NCBI RefSeq assembly: GCF_003788585.1
Contig: NZ_AYKG01000045.1
Coordinates: 1 to 64,000, forward strand
Length of the DNA: 64,000 nt
From: Salinisphaera japonica YTM-1
GTDB lineage: Bacteria > Pseudomonadota > Gammaproteobacteria > Nevskiales > Salinisphaeraceae
Direction: 5' to 3'
Numbering within the stretch: position 1 is the first letter of the stretch; each line of letters opens with the position of its first letter. Both the position numbers and the translations under genes were made by a program. Shown here in pieces: positions 17,293 to 26,664 of the stretch. The notes below the pieces were generated by a model, which saw only the letters and a list, made by a program, of their open reading frames with translations, had not been told where the DNA came from and did no database searches.

Positions 17293-20259
17293 TCAATTCA
17301 TCGGGTCTTCCATGCTGTCGCTGTCGTCGACGTCGCTATCGCCGTCGGCCATCGGATCATCCAGACTGCCGATCGTCACGATCGGGCCGAATACTGGCAG
17401 GCCGTCGCCGATGACGAGGTTCGTCTCCGGCGAATTGGCCGTCGGCTCCAACTGATCGACCACGAAGCGCAGCTCGTTGGCCTCCAGGCCATCACGCATG
17501 TCGCCGTTGTCGTTTCCGTTGTCGTTGCCGCCGCCGTTGTTGTTACCGATGTTGTCGCCGTCCAGGTTGACGTTCTCGTCGTCCGAGCAGGCTGTCAACG
17601 TCAGGGCCAGCGCGATGGCGACGAGCGCGAACTGCGAACGTCGACGCAGACCGCCCACTGAGATCAGGCCGAACAGTGCCAGCAGCGCGCCACCGGCGAG
17701 CATCGGCTGGCTGGTCAGGCTCTTGACCGCATTGCGCGCGACTTCGCCAATGCCCGGCAGGTCAACCACCAGGAAATAGGTTTCGTCGTCGCCGCTGCTG
17801 ATCGCGACACCCGAGCCGCTCTGGAAGTCGACATCGAACGTCGTGCCATCGTCGCCAACAGCACCGCTGCCGACCTGCATGTCGCTGTCGTCGTACCGGC
17901 CGTTGTCGTTGCTATCGGCATAGACCACCAGATCGGCGTTGTCGAAATCGACACCGCTGGGCTGGCTGTCATCACGCTGGATGTAACCGGACAGACCACC
18001 GACATTGACGCTATCGCTGCCGTTGTTGGCCAAGCGCAGCGCGGCCACGGTCGCGATACCGGCCGAACCGTCGCTGGCGTCGACGTTCGGAAGGCTCACG
18101 GTGGTGACGTCCAGTACCGGGTTGCCGGCCAGCTCGAAGGCGCCGACATCACAATCACTATCGCTGTCGTCGTTCATGCTGACCGGACGCTCGGCGCCGC
18201 GCTGATCGGTATCACCGCAGTCGTCGGTCATATCGATAGCCGCACTACCGGCTGCCAGCGGCAACGTTGCCGTGGGGCCGCCGAAAAGCCGATACATGCC
18301 GTTGAAGCCGGCGTCGCCAATCAGGTTGCCATCGTCGGCGCTGACCATGACGTTGTCCTCGCCACTGTCATCGTTACCGGAGATCAGCGTGTTGGCGACG
18401 TTCACGTCCGCCCCGCCACTGCCCAGGCCGGTGCCGTTGTTGTTGGCCACGGTGACATACGACAGGCTGATGCCGGCGTTGGTTTCGCCGTCCTGATACA
18501 CGCCTGCGCCGCGATCGGCCGTGTTGTTGGCCACGGTTGTGGTCATCACGTCGAGCGTACCCGGCGCGGAATTCCACAAGCCGCCGCCTTCAACGGCCGT
18601 GTTGTAGCCCACGCTGGTGTTGTCGATCGTCGTCGTACCGTCGCCACCGATATGCAGACCACCGCCGTTACCGGGGTTATTGCCTGCATCGTTGCCCATA
18701 TTGCTGGTCGCACCGCCAAGCGTGACACGCTCGAGTGTGAGATCACCGCCGGCATTCTCGATACCGCCACCGGCACGGTTGGCCGTGTTGGCTTCGATAC
18801 GGCTGGCCGTAATTGCGGCCACGGCACCCGGGCTCAACAGAATACCGCCACCGGAGCCGGCAGCACCCGAGGCGCTGTTGCCACTAATACGGGAATCAGC
18901 GATGGTGAGCGTGCCCGAGGTGTCGCTGCCCTCGGGTGCTGTCTCGGCGTAGATTGCGCCGCCGCCCTGGGTGGCATCGGCACCGTCGGCGTCGTTATCG
19001 ACGATCGACGCACCGCGAATGCTCATTTCACCCTGGTTGTTCCAGAAGGCACCGCCTTCGGTGGCATCGTTATCGGCAAAAACACCGCCGACGACATCGA
19101 CATCACCATCGCCGGTCACGTGCAGGAAGCCACCGTTACCGGGGTTGCCACCGGCATCGTTGTCGCTGGCCGTTACGTTATCCAGCGTGGTGCTCGTGCC
19201 GCCCAGCACCTCGATCGCGCCACCGGCACGCTTTGATTCGTTGCCGCTGAAACGAGAGTTGCTCACCGAAAGCTCGGTGTCGACATTGGCGACAATAGCG
19301 CCGCCGGAGGCCGAGCTCATATCGTCGTCATCGTCACCGGCGGTGTTGTTGATGAAACGAGAGTCGGTGACCACGACATTGCCAGCGTTGACATAGATCG
19401 CGCCGCCGCCTTGATCGGCGTCAGCGCCGTTGCCCTGGTTGTTCGAGAACGTGGCGTTGGCAACACTCGTGGTGCCCTGATTGTTCCAGAGCGCGCCGCC
19501 TTCGATCGCCTGGTTGGCATCGAAGGTGCCGCCCTCGACCACGACATCAGCGAACCCGGTCACGTGCACCACACCACCGTTACCGGGGTTGGCGCCAGCG
19601 TTATTGCCGGAAAAGACGACATCGTTGAGGGTGACGTGGACGTTGTCGGTTGACTCGTCGTCAGAGTCATCGTCGTCGTTGTCGTCGCTTACCGAGGCAT
19701 CTTCGATGGCACCACCGGCCCGATCCGACGTGTTGTTGCGCATCGAACCGCCGTTGACGGTCAGGAAACCACCGTCGGCGTTCAGAATGGCACCACCTGA
19801 GCGATCGGCGGCATCGGCCGAGCCGTTCATGGTCTGGCCGTTGATCAGGTTCAGGCCGTTGAGGGTCAGCACGCCCTGGTTGGCCAGGATACGACTCATC
19901 GATGCAGCATCGATGGTGACGTTGGTGTCGGCATCGTTGCCGATCGTCAAGGTCGAGCCGGCCGCGATGGTCGGCAGCGCGCCCTGTGACAGCGTGATCG
20001 TTTCGCCGGTCACGCTGTCAGCGAAAATAATGGTGTCGGCGTCGCCTCCGCCATTATCACAATTGCCGGCGCCGCTATTGTTGTTGGCCGACATGATGGC
20101 CGAACGCAACGTGCATCCGTTGTCATCCATGCCGTCCCCGGCGGAATCTACCGTGATTGTCGCCGCAAACGCGCACGGCGTTGCTAGCACGGCCGTGCTG
20201 GCAATTGCGGCACGCACGGCGCGCCGAAGCCGATTATGGCTTTCTAACGAGCTCTTCAT
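17293..20259 (-). CDS. Secreted beta-helix protein (CSLREA / choice-of-anchor type) with C-terminal lipobox-like segment
   Basis: A 988-residue acidic secreted protein. A signal peptide occupies about residues 1-32 (basic start, then STAVLATPCAFA). A CSLREA-like motif follows (DDNGCTLRSAIMSAN). Then come many right-handed beta-helix repeats with recurring GG-AI-N/GNGG patterns, and a choice-of-anchor-like segment (SAAIDMTDDCGDTDQRG). Near the C-terminus lies a hydrophobic segment ending in Gly-Gly-Leu-Arg-Arg-Arg, like a sorting tail, then a second hydrophobic stretch with a lipobox-like LTACSDD and ~115 acidic residues. ATG 20259 has a strong AAAGGGG site upstream. Function unknown; a surface or matrix protein is likely. 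Confidence 0.75.
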   Translation of the reverse strand: MKSSLESHNRLRRAVRAAIASTAVLATPCAFAATITVDSAGDGMDDNGCTLRSAIMSANNNSGAGNCDNGGGDADTIIFADSVTGETITLSQGALPTIAAGSTLTIGNDADTNVTIDAASMSRILANQGVLTLNGLNLINGQTMNGSADAADRSGGAILNADGGFLTVNGGSMRNNTSDRAGGAIEDASVSDDNDDDDSDDESTDNVHVTLNDVVFSGNNAGANPGNGGVVHVTGFADVVVEGGTFDANQAIEGGALWNNQGTTSVANATFSNNQGNGADADQGGGAIYVNAGNVVVTDSRFINNTAGDDDDDMSSASGGAIVANVDTELSVSNSRFSGNESKRAGGAIEVLGGTSTTLDNVTASDNDAGGNPGNGGFLHVTGDGDVDVVGGVFADNDATEGGAFWNNQGEMSIRGASIVDNDADGADATQGGGAIYAETAPEGSDTSGTLTIADSRISGNSASGAAGSGGGILLSPGAVAAITASRIEANTANRAGGGIENAGGDLTLERVTLGGATSNMGNDAGNNPGNGGGLHIGGDGTTTIDNTSVGYNTAVEGGGLWNSAPGTLDVMTTTVANNTADRGAGVYQDGETNAGISLSYVTVANNNGTGLGSGGADVNVANTLISGNDDSGEDNVMVSADDGNLIGDAGFNGMYRLFGGPTATLPLAAGSAAIDMTDDCGDTDQRGAERPVSMNDDSDSDCDVGAFELAGNPVLDVTTVSLPNVDASDGSAGIATVAALRLANNGSDSVNVGGLSGYIQRDDSQPSGVDFDNADLVVYADSNDNGRYDDSDMQVGSGAVGDDGTTFDVDFQSGSGVAISSGDDETYFLVVDLPGIGEVARNAVKSLTSQPMLAGGALLALFGLISVGGLRRRSQFALVAIALALTLTACSDDENVNLDGDNIGNNNGGGNDNGNDNGDMRDGLEANELRFVVDQLEPTANSPETNLVIGDGLPVFGPIVTIGSLDDPMADGDSDVDDSDSMEDPMN

Positions 20260-20372
20260 TGTTATCCCCTTTGCAGTAACACGATGATTGTGTTGGTGCG
20301 ACCGTATTGCACGATCGGACTTCAATAGTTACGGGATAACGTTCGCCTTTGTAAAATATCGCTGCATATAAC

Positions 20373-20409
20373 AAGAAAACCGGAAATAAAGGATATTTCC
20401 GGTTTTCTT
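20373..20409. terminator. Strong hairpin terminator after aspS
   Basis: A perfect 16-base inverted repeat (20373-20388 with 20394-20409) has a 5-base loop. The arms contain GAAAACCGGAAAT, so T-rich ends occur on both strands. It lies 29 bases beyond the aspS stop and upstream of the beta-helix gene. It most likely ends aspS transcripts and could work in either direction. Confidence 0.85.
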
Positions 20410-20437
20410 TGTTTATAAGTTTTTATGGCTGCTTTGT

Positions 20438-22234
20438 TTACTCGCCGGTGTCCTCCGTCTTGGGCTGAGCGCGCAGCCGGATACCGAGTTCGCGCAGCTG
20501 AGCCGTATCGGCCACGCCGGGTGCGCCGGTGAGCAGATCGGTGGCGGTTTGGGTCTTGGGAAACGCGATGACTTCGCGAATCGAGTCGGCCCCGGCCATC
20601 AGCATGACCAATCGGTCCAGGCCGAAAGCGATACCGGCATGCGGCGGCGCCCCGAACTTCAGCGCCTCGAGCAGGAAGCCGAACTTCTCTTCAGCGTCTT
20701 CTCGCGAGATACCCAGCACATCGAAGGCGGCCTGCTGCATCGCCGGCGAATGGATACGCACCGAGCCACCGCCGATCTCCGAGCCGTTCAAGACCATGTC
20801 GTAAGCCTTGGCCATCGCCTCGTGGGGCGCGGCCTTCAGCGCTTCCGGATCATCGACCGCGGGGGCTGTGAACGGGTGATGTGCGGCGTACCAGCGTTTG
20901 GTGGCTTCGTCGTATTCGAACATCGGCCAGTCGACGACCCACAGCGGAGCCCACCCGTCGGCAACCCGGCCCAGATCGTGCCCCAGGCGAACGCGCAGCG
21001 CGCCCAAGGCGTCGTTGACCACGCTGGTCTTGTCAGCGCCAAAGAACAGCAGATCGCCATCTTCGGCGTGCGTGCGCTCGACGATGCCGGCCACGGCGTC
21101 ATCCGACAGGAACTTGAGGATCGGCGAATTCATGCCCTCGCGCCCGGCGGCCACGTCGGCAATCTTGACGTAGGCCAAGCCTTTCGCACCGTAGCGGCCA
21201 ACGAAATCGGTGTAGTCGTCGATCTGCTTGCGCGTCAGGCTGGCCCCGCCCGGCACACGTAGCACGGCCACGCGCCCGCTGTCGGAATTGGCCGGGCCGG
21301 AGAACACCTTGAACTCGGCATCGGCCACGAGATCGGCGATATCCACCAGCTCAAGATCGATGCGCAGATCCGGCTTGTCAGAGCCGAAGCGTCGCATGGC
21401 CTCGACGTAGGCCATGCGCGGGAACGGATCAGGCAATGTTTCGCCCATGACGTCGGCAAACAGCTGCCGAATCATGCGCTCGTTGAGCTCCATGATGTCG
21501 TCGGCGTCGACGAACGAGGCTTCGATATCGATCTGGGTGAATTCGGGCTGGCGATCGGCGCGCAGGTCCTCGTCGCGGAAACAGCGCGCGATCTGGTAGT
21601 AGCGATCCATGCCCGAGACCATCAACAGCTGCTTGAACAGCTGCGGCGACTGCGGCAAGGCGAAGAAATGGCCCGGCTGCGTACGGCTAGGCACGAGATA
21701 GTCGCGCGCGCCTTCCGGTGTGGCCCGCGTGAGAATCGGCGTTTCGATATCCAGAAAGCCCAGATCATCCAGCGACTTGCGTACCGCACGCGTGACCTGT
21801 GCCCGCAGCTGCATATGGCGCTGCATGCGCGGCTTGCGCAGTTCCACGTAGCGATACCGAAGACGGGCGGCATCACCCACGCCCTCGGTTTCGTCGAGCT
21901 GCAGCGGCGGCGTTTCCGAGGCGTTCAGAACGTCGAGATCAGTGATATAGACCTCGATCTCGCCCGAGTCCAGGTTCTTGTTCACTGTGCCGTTCGGACG
22001 CGCCCGAACGCGGCCCGTGGCCTTGATGACGTATTCGTTGCGCAGTTTTTCCGCGGCCCCGAACGTGGCGGCCTCGTCAGGATCGAACACGGTCTGGATC
22101 AGCCCGGAGCGATCACGCAGGTCGATGAAGATCACCCCGCCATGATCGCGGCGTCGATGGACCCAGCCACAGACGGTGATTTCTTGATCGATAGCGGCGG
22201 CGTTCACGTCGCCGCTGTAATGGGATCGCATCAT
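20438..22234 (-). CDS. aspS: Aspartyl-tRNA synthetase
   Basis: A 598-residue bacterial-type class II synthetase. It has the N-terminal OB-fold anticodon domain ([21 protein letters not shown]), class II motif 2 ([18 protein letters not shown]), the bacterial GAD insertion, and motif 3 ([15 protein letters not shown]). The start is one of two adjacent ATGs (22234 or 22231) before RSHYSGD; a longer in-frame start is unsupported. Neighbouring fmdB upstream is the common gammaproteobacterial order. Confidence 0.96.
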   Translation of the reverse strand: MMRSHYSGDVNAAAIDQEITVCGWVHRRRDHGGVIFIDLRDRSGLIQTVFDPDEAATFGAAEKLRNEYVIKATGRVRARPNGTVNKNLDSGEIEVYITDLDVLNASETPPLQLDETEGVGDAARLRYRYVELRKPRMQRHMQLRAQVTRAVRKSLDDLGFLDIETPILTRATPEGARDYLVPSRTQPGHFFALPQSPQLFKQLLMVSGMDRYYQIARCFRDEDLRADRQPEFTQIDIEASFVDADDIMELNERMIRQLFADVMGETLPDPFPRMAYVEAMRRFGSDKPDLRIDLELVDIADLVADAEFKVFSGPANSDSGRVAVLRVPGGASLTRKQIDDYTDFVGRYGAKGLAYVKIADVAAGREGMNSPILKFLSDDAVAGIVERTHAEDGDLLFFGADKTSVVNDALGALRVRLGHDLGRVADGWAPLWVVDWPMFEYDEATKRWYAAHHPFTAPAVDDPEALKAAPHEAMAKAYDMVLNGSEIGGGSVRIHSPAMQQAAFDVLGISREDAEEKFGFLLEALKFGAPPHAGIAFGLDRLVMLMAGADSIREVIAFPKTQTATDLLTGAPGVADTAQLRELGIRLRAQPKTEDTGE

Positions 22235-22318
22235 GGCCAATGCCTTTGGTCGCTGCGCAAAAGACGCAGAGTCTATCAAGGAGCGCGGGCGCCTCGGTAG
22301 CCGAGACGCATCGCAGGG

Positions 22319-22666
22319 TTAGTCGCTGTTACCGGTCGATTTGGGCTTGGCGGCTGGCTTGGCGCTCTCACTCTTGGTCGAGCTGGCCGGCGCCTCGCTC
22401 TTGGCGCTAGCGCCGCTGTCGGTTTTATCACTTGCGCCCGAATCCGATGTGCTCTCGCCCTTGCCCGTGAGATTACGCTGGCCCTTGGATTTGAAATCGG
22501 TTTCGTACCAACCACCGCCGGATAGACGAAAACCCGCGGCCGACACTTTGCGCTTGAGGGTGGCCTGGTCGCAGGCCGGGCAATCGGTGAGTGGCTCATC
22601 CGAGAGCTTTTGCAGCTTCTCGATGGCTTCGCCACAGTCCTGACAGACATATTCATAAATCGGCAT
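22319..22666 (-). CDS. FmdB-family zinc-ribbon protein
   Basis: A 115-residue protein. The first ~60 residues are an FmdB-type zinc ribbon (YEYVCQDCGEAIEKLQ, then DCPACDQATLKRKVSAAGF), and GGGWYETDFK follows as in relatives. The last ~45 residues are a low-complexity Ser/Ala/Lys/Asp tail. The function of the family is not established; it is regularly found just upstream of aspS. Confidence 0.9.
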   Translation of the reverse strand: MPIYEYVCQDCGEAIEKLQKLSDEPLTDCPACDQATLKRKVSAAGFRLSGGGWYETDFKSKGQRNLTGKGESTSDSGASDKTDSGASAKSEAPASSTKSESAKPAAKPKSTGNSD

Positions 22667-22743
22667 ACGGGCTCCGTTGATTTAACCCATTCCAGAACGC
22701 GACGTATTTTAGTCGATTGCGCGCGCGGCGCCAGATCGACCGA

Positions 22744-24093
22744 TCAGACCGCGCGCGTCGCCCCGGAGGCCGCCGAGCGGCCGATGCCGTAGTAAGCAAA
22801 ACCGGCCGAAGCCACATATGACGGCTTATAAATATTGCGCCCGTCGACGAGCACGCGTTCGCGCATCAGTTCCGACAGCGCCTTGAAATCCGGCGTGCGG
22901 AACACCTGCCATTCGGTGACCAGCACCAGCGCATCGGCGCCGGTGGCCGCGTCTTCGCCGTGCTTGCAGAAGACCAGATCATCACGCTCGCCGTAGATGC
23001 GCGCCGTTTCGTCCATCGCTTCGGGATCATAGGCCCGAACCTTGGCCCCCGCGGCCCACAGCGCCTCCATTAGCGTGCAGGCGGGCGCCTCGCGCATGTC
23101 GTCGGTGTTCGGCTTGAAGGCCAATCCCCACAGCGCAACGGTCTTACCCGCCAGCTCGCCCTTGAAGTGCGCGTGCAGCTTGTCGAAGAGAATGGTTTTC
23201 TGGCGATCGTTGACACGCTCGACCGCGTTGATGATCTCGGTGTCGTAGCCGATCTTGGCCGCGGTATGGGCCAGTGCCCGCACGTCTTTGGGGAAGCACG
23301 AGCCACCGAAACCACAGCCCGGATAGATGAAGTGGTAGCCAATACGATGATCGGCCCCGATCGCCTTGCGGACCTGCTCGATATCGGCGTCCAGGCGATC
23401 GGCGACCTGTGAAAGCTCGTTCATCAGGCTGATCTTGGTGGCCAGCATGATATTGGCCGCGTACTTGGTCAGCTCGGCCGAGCGAATATCCATGACCATG
23501 GTCCGATCGTGCTGGCGGTTGAACGGCGCGTAGAGCGCGCGTAGATGATCGGCCGCACGTTCAGTATCCACGCCCACGACCACGCGATCAGGCTTCATGA
23601 AGTCATCGATCGCCGCCCCTTCCTTCAAGAATTCGGGGTTCGAGGCGACATCGAAATCGACTGTCGAACCGCGCTCGGCCAGCACACCGGCCAGCGCCTG
23701 TCGCACCTTGTCCGAAGTGCCCACGGGCACGGTGGATTTGGTGATGACCAGTCGATAATCGGTCATGTGCTGGCCGATCGTCTCAGCGACCTTGAGCACA
23801 TATTTCAGATCCGCGCTGCCGTCTTCATCGGGCGGCGTGCCCACGGCGATGAATTGCAGTGTGCCGTGGGCCACGGCCTGGCCGGCATCGGTGGTGAACG
23901 ACAGACGGCCAGCGGCGGTATTTTCGGCGACCAGCGTTTCCAGGCCCGGCTCGTAGATTGGAATCTCGCCCTGCTTCAGTCGCGCGATCTTGTCGGCATC
24001 GACGTCGACACAAAGCACGTCGTTGCCGCTGGAGGCCAGACAGGCCCCGGTGACGAGTCCGACATAGCCTGTACCGAAAATCGTGATCCGCAT
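22744..24093 (-). CDS. ugd: UDP-glucose 6-dehydrogenase
   Basis: A 449-residue UDP-glucose/GDP-mannose dehydrogenase-family protein that oxidises UDP-glucose to UDP-glucuronate. It shows the NAD-binding [16 protein letters not shown] at the N-terminus, the catalytic cysteine in [16 protein letters not shown], and the C-terminal domain with [20 protein letters not shown]-glucuronate feeds polysaccharide synthesis; the aminotransferase after the tRNAs may belong to the same sugar pathway. Confidence 0.93.
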   Translation of the reverse strand: MRITIFGTGYVGLVTGACLASSGNDVLCVDVDADKIARLKQGEIPIYEPGLETLVAENTAAGRLSFTTDAGQAVAHGTLQFIAVGTPPDEDGSADLKYVLKVAETIGQHMTDYRLVITKSTVPVGTSDKVRQALAGVLAERGSTVDFDVASNPEFLKEGAAIDDFMKPDRVVVGVDTERAADHLRALYAPFNRQHDRTMVMDIRSAELTKYAANIMLATKISLMNELSQVADRLDADIEQVRKAIGADHRIGYHFIYPGCGFGGSCFPKDVRALAHTAAKIGYDTEIINAVERVNDRQKTILFDKLHAHFKGELAGKTVALWGLAFKPNTDDMREAPACTLMEALWAAGAKVRAYDPEAMDETARIYGERDDLVFCKHGEDAATGADALVLVTEWQVFRTPDFKALSELMRERVLVDGRNIYKPSYVASAGFAYYGIGRSAASGATRAV

Positions 24094-24197
24094 GTCCGCC
24101 CTGCTCCTTGTCTATGCTCGATTATGTTTCGTCGACGATGGCCGACGATTATGCGTGGCCGGTGCGGCGCTCGCGAGCCGATTGCCGCACGGCGACC

Positions 24198-24230
24198 AAA
24201 AAAAAGCCGCCGATCATCGACCGGCGGCTT
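24198..24230 (-). terminator. Rho-independent terminator of the tRNA-Ala/tRNA-Glu unit
   Basis: Arms AAGCCGCCG (24204-24212) and CGGCGGCTT (24222-24230) form a 9-base stem. On the minus strand a run of eight Ts follows. It lies just beyond the 3' end of tRNA-Glu. Confidence 0.85.
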
Positions 24231-24236
24231 CTATTA

Positions 24237-24312
24237 TGGCGTCCCCAAGGGGATTCGAACCCCTGTCGCTGCCGTGAAAGGGCAGTGTCCTAGGCCTCTA
24301 GACGATGGGGAC
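24237..24312 (-). tRNA. tRNA-Glu (anticodon TTC)
   Basis: A 76-base gene with encoded CCA. It begins GTCCCCATCGTCTAGAGG on the minus strand; acceptor arms GTCCCCA/TGGGGAC pair, the T-arm has GGTTCGAATCC, and the anticodon loop CTTTCAC gives TTC. Confidence 0.95.
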
Positions 24313-24319
24313 GTCGATT

Positions 24320-24395
24320 TGGTGGAGCCAGGCGGGCTCGAACCGCCGACCTCAACACTGCCAGTGTTGCGCTCTCCCAGCTGAGCTATGGCCCC
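24320..24395 (-). tRNA. tRNA-Ala (anticodon GGC)
   Basis: A 76-base gene with encoded CCA. It begins GGGGCCATAGCTCAGC; the anticodon arm AACACTGGCAGTGTT gives GGC. It lies seven bases upstream of tRNA-Glu on the same strand, so the two are probably one transcript. Confidence 0.95.
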
Positions 24396-24457
24396 TATGA
24401 CTCTAGGAGCTGCGCATTATAGGGATCGATTTCGGGTTTGCCAACACCTCGAAGCAA

Positions 24458-25540
24458 TTAATTTGTAATCGCTTTCTTCAACGCCTCGATGACTTGATCC
24501 TGATCGGATTCCGAGAGGTAGGGATGCATCGGAATACTCAAAACACGCTCGGCAGCGTGCTCGGATTTCGGAATCGGCACATCCGAGTAAAGCGCCGGCT
24601 GTCGATTCAACGGCACCGGGTAATAAACCGCACTGGGAATGCCTGCCTCGTTCAAGGCCGCTCTCACCTGATCGCGGTCATCGACCTGAATCGTGTACTG
24701 CGCATACACGCTGGTGCAGCGCGGGTCGACATAGGGCGTTTTCACGTAATCTGCCAGGGCCTCGTGGTAACGGGCCGCCACCTGTTCACGACGTGCGACT
24801 TCATCGTCGAAGACATCCAGCTTGGCCAACAGAACCGCCGCCTGCATCGTGTCCAGACGCCCGTTAATACCCAGCATCGGGTGATGATACGGCGCTGTCT
24901 GGCCGTGATTGCGCAGCTGGCGCATCTTTTCGGCCAGCGCGCCGTCATGGGTGAAGGCCGCCCCGCCATCGCCGTAGCAACCCAACGGCTTGGCCGGGAA
25001 GAATGAGGTCGCCGCGATACCCGAGGCGCCACAGGAGCGCATGCCACTGAACGTAGCGCCGAAGCTCTGGGCCGCATCCTCGATCACCGGGATAGCGTGG
25101 CGCTCACCGATATCGTTGATACGCGCCATGTCCGCCATCTGGCCAAACAGGCTAACCGGCACGATCGCCTTCGTGCGCTCGTTGATTTTCTCCTCGATCA
25201 ACTCGGCGTCGAGGTTATAGGTATCGGCATCAATATCCACGAATACCGGCGTGGCACCCAACAGCCCGATCATCTCGCCCGTGGCGATGAAGGTGAACGG
25301 CGTGGTGATGACCTCGTCGCCCGGCCCGATATCCAGCGCCATCATCGCTACCAGCAACGCGTCCGTGCCACTGGCCAACGCGACGCAGTGCTCGACACCG
25401 GCATAGTCGGCCAAGCGCTGTTCGAGCGTCTCGACTTCCGGGCCCATGACGTACTTGCCGTGATCCAGAACGCGATGAATGCCGGCATCCACCTCATCCT
25501 TGATGCGACGATACTGTGCCTGAAGATCGATCAACTGCAT
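24458..25540 (-). CDS. wbpE: DegT/DnrJ/EryC1/StrS aminotransferase, WbpE-like
   Basis: A 360-residue PLP-dependent sugar aminotransferase. The cofactor lysine is in TSFFPAKPLGCYGDGG; DAAQSFGATFSGMRSCG and HGQTAPYHHPMLGINGRLDT are typical. It resembles WbpE, which makes UDP-2-acetamido-3-amino-glucuronate for Pseudomonas O-antigen. The nearby ugd supports a nucleotide-sugar role, but the substrate is not certain. ATG 25540 (MQLIDLQAQY) is the conserved start; a longer frame adds 19 unconserved residues. Confidence 0.85.
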   Translation of the reverse strand: MQLIDLQAQYRRIKDEVDAGIHRVLDHGKYVMGPEVETLEQRLADYAGVEHCVALASGTDALLVAMMALDIGPGDEVITTPFTFIATGEMIGLLGATPVFVDIDADTYNLDAELIEEKINERTKAIVPVSLFGQMADMARINDIGERHAIPVIEDAAQSFGATFSGMRSCGASGIAATSFFPAKPLGCYGDGGAAFTHDGALAEKMRQLRNHGQTAPYHHPMLGINGRLDTMQAAVLLAKLDVFDDEVARREQVAARYHEALADYVKTPYVDPRCTSVYAQYTIQVDDRDQVRAALNEAGIPSAVYYPVPLNRQPALYSDVPIPKSEHAAERVLSIPMHPYLSESDQDQVIEALKKAITN

Positions 25541-25653
25541 GGCGTGGCAATGCCTGTGGCCGGCGTGAATCAGCGAAGAATAACATCGCTCGAACAAACC
25601 CTCGACTGAATGCGTTGACCGCAGACGCCGGCCTCGCTAGAATCTCGGCGCTC

Positions 25654-25728
25654 GGGCGGTTAGCTCAGTGGTAGAGCACTGCCTTCACACGGCAGGGGTC
25701 ACTAGTTCGAATCTAGTACCGCCCACCA
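25654..25728 (+). tRNA. tRNA-Val (anticodon CAC)
   Basis: A 75-base gene with encoded CCA: GGGCGGTTAGCTCAGTGG start, anticodon arm CTGCC-TTCACAC-GGCAG, T-arm AGTTCGAATCT, and acceptor arms GGGCGGT/ACCGCCC. Everything downstream is accessory in character, so its 3' end is a candidate island attachment site. Confidence 0.95.
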
Positions 25729-25737
25729 ATAAAATCA

Positions 25738-25767
25738 GGGGCTTAGGCGATTCGCCTGGCCCTTTTT
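25738..25767 (+). terminator. Terminator after tRNA-Val
   Basis: GGGC and TAGGCGA pair with TCGCCT and GGCCC around a short loop, followed by six Ts. It lies ten bases past the tRNA CCA end. Confidence 0.75.
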
Positions 25768-25833
25768 TATGTCGTACGGATCGCCGTACGGATATTGAAA
25801 ACGATTCGGGAACAGCTCGGGCGCGCGCGAGTC

Positions 25834-26226
25834 CTAAAAAGCCCTCGGCACCTTGTACCGCGCCATCTTGGCCTTGTCCTGGCAGCTGCGACATTCAAAG
25901 CCCACTGAATAACCGATCAGTACCAGCCGCGGGGCTTTCGATCCGCACTTAGGGCAGCCGTCCTCGATCCGCTCGACGCCGGGATGTCGGTACCGGTCTT
26001 CGATCATCTGAGCTACATTCTGGTAGGCCTTCACGATCTCGCCCATCAGCTGCACGGTATTTGGCCCGGATACATAGGGGCCGGCCGTACGCCACTCGCC
26101 GTCGATGTACTTCTCCAGCCGCATACGCCGGACGTCCTCGGCGTGGCCCACGCGCCACTCATGCAAGCGTAGATCGTCAGGCAAGGGCCAGTATTGGTCT
26201 GGTGGCGGTTGTCCGGGGTTCGGCAT
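25834..26226 (-). CDS. Hypothetical zinc-ribbon protein
   Basis: A 130-residue orphan I do not recognise. The C-terminal third has a two-pair cysteine zinc ribbon (GCPKCGSKAPRL, then GFECRSCQDKAKMARYKV). The N-terminal half is charged and mentions no known motif. ATG start. GC content is still high here. Its position, first after tRNA-Val at the island edge, and its size suggest a phage- or island-derived gene. Confidence 0.6.
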   Translation of the reverse strand: MPNPGQPPPDQYWPLPDDLRLHEWRVGHAEDVRRMRLEKYIDGEWRTAGPYVSGPNTVQLMGEIVKAYQNVAQMIEDRYRHPGVERIEDGCPKCGSKAPRLVLIGYSVGFECRSCQDKAKMARYKVPRAF

Positions 26227-26259
26227 AGCGCCGATCGTAACTGTATATGAGTACAGTTT

Positions 26260-26664
26260 CTAGCTTTGAAACAACCCTTTAGTAACGGCGAGCACCAAGC
26301 CGATTGCACTGACAGCCGTTGATCCAGAAATTGTAATGAGCACTGAATCTGAGAGGTCAAATCCGCGGACAGACCACGCGTCGAGAACTACCAGAACCCC
26401 GACAACGGTGGTGTAAGCAACCATGTAACAAAAAACCCACCTCGCGTATTTCCACCGCAATTTGCGGTTTACGCGAATGTTCAAATTGCTTTCTCTTAAA
26501 CCCTGCGTTTTAACCCTTTCCATCTCGGAAGGGCCTGGAGGGTCAAAAGTCCCGTATTCTTTCCGCGCCGAAGTATCTTGCGGGACATCCATGAACGCTG
26601 AGCGCCCTTCAGACACTGCCGCCGGACCATAGCCCGCTGAATCGTCGGCCCTTTTCGAACTCAC
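26260..26664 (-). CDS. Small membrane protein, candidate toxin partner of Panacea antitoxin
   Basis: A 134-residue protein with a soluble N-terminal half and two predicted membrane helices (about residues 76-98 and 105-130). The second is in the pattern SVLITISGSTAVSAIGLVLAV, a form common in small proteins beside Panacea (DUF4065) genes. The GTG start overlaps the stop of the upstream Panacea gene by four bases, so they are translated together. Some Panacea-linked toxins are membrane-active; I infer that this is the toxin. Toxicity is not shown by sequence alone. Confidence 0.65.
   Translation of the reverse strand: MSSKRADDSAGYGPAAVSEGRSAFMDVPQDTSARKEYGTFDPPGPSEMERVKTQGLRESNLNIRVNRKLRWKYARWVFCYMVAYTTVVGVLVVLDAWSVRGFDLSDSVLITISGSTAVSAIGLVLAVTKGLFQS

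Noticed and set aside
18652-20287. Long plus-strand frames across the beta-helix gene
   Set aside because: They are antisense products of the GC-rich repeat coding sequence; the minus strand has a signal peptide, ribosome-binding site and terminator.
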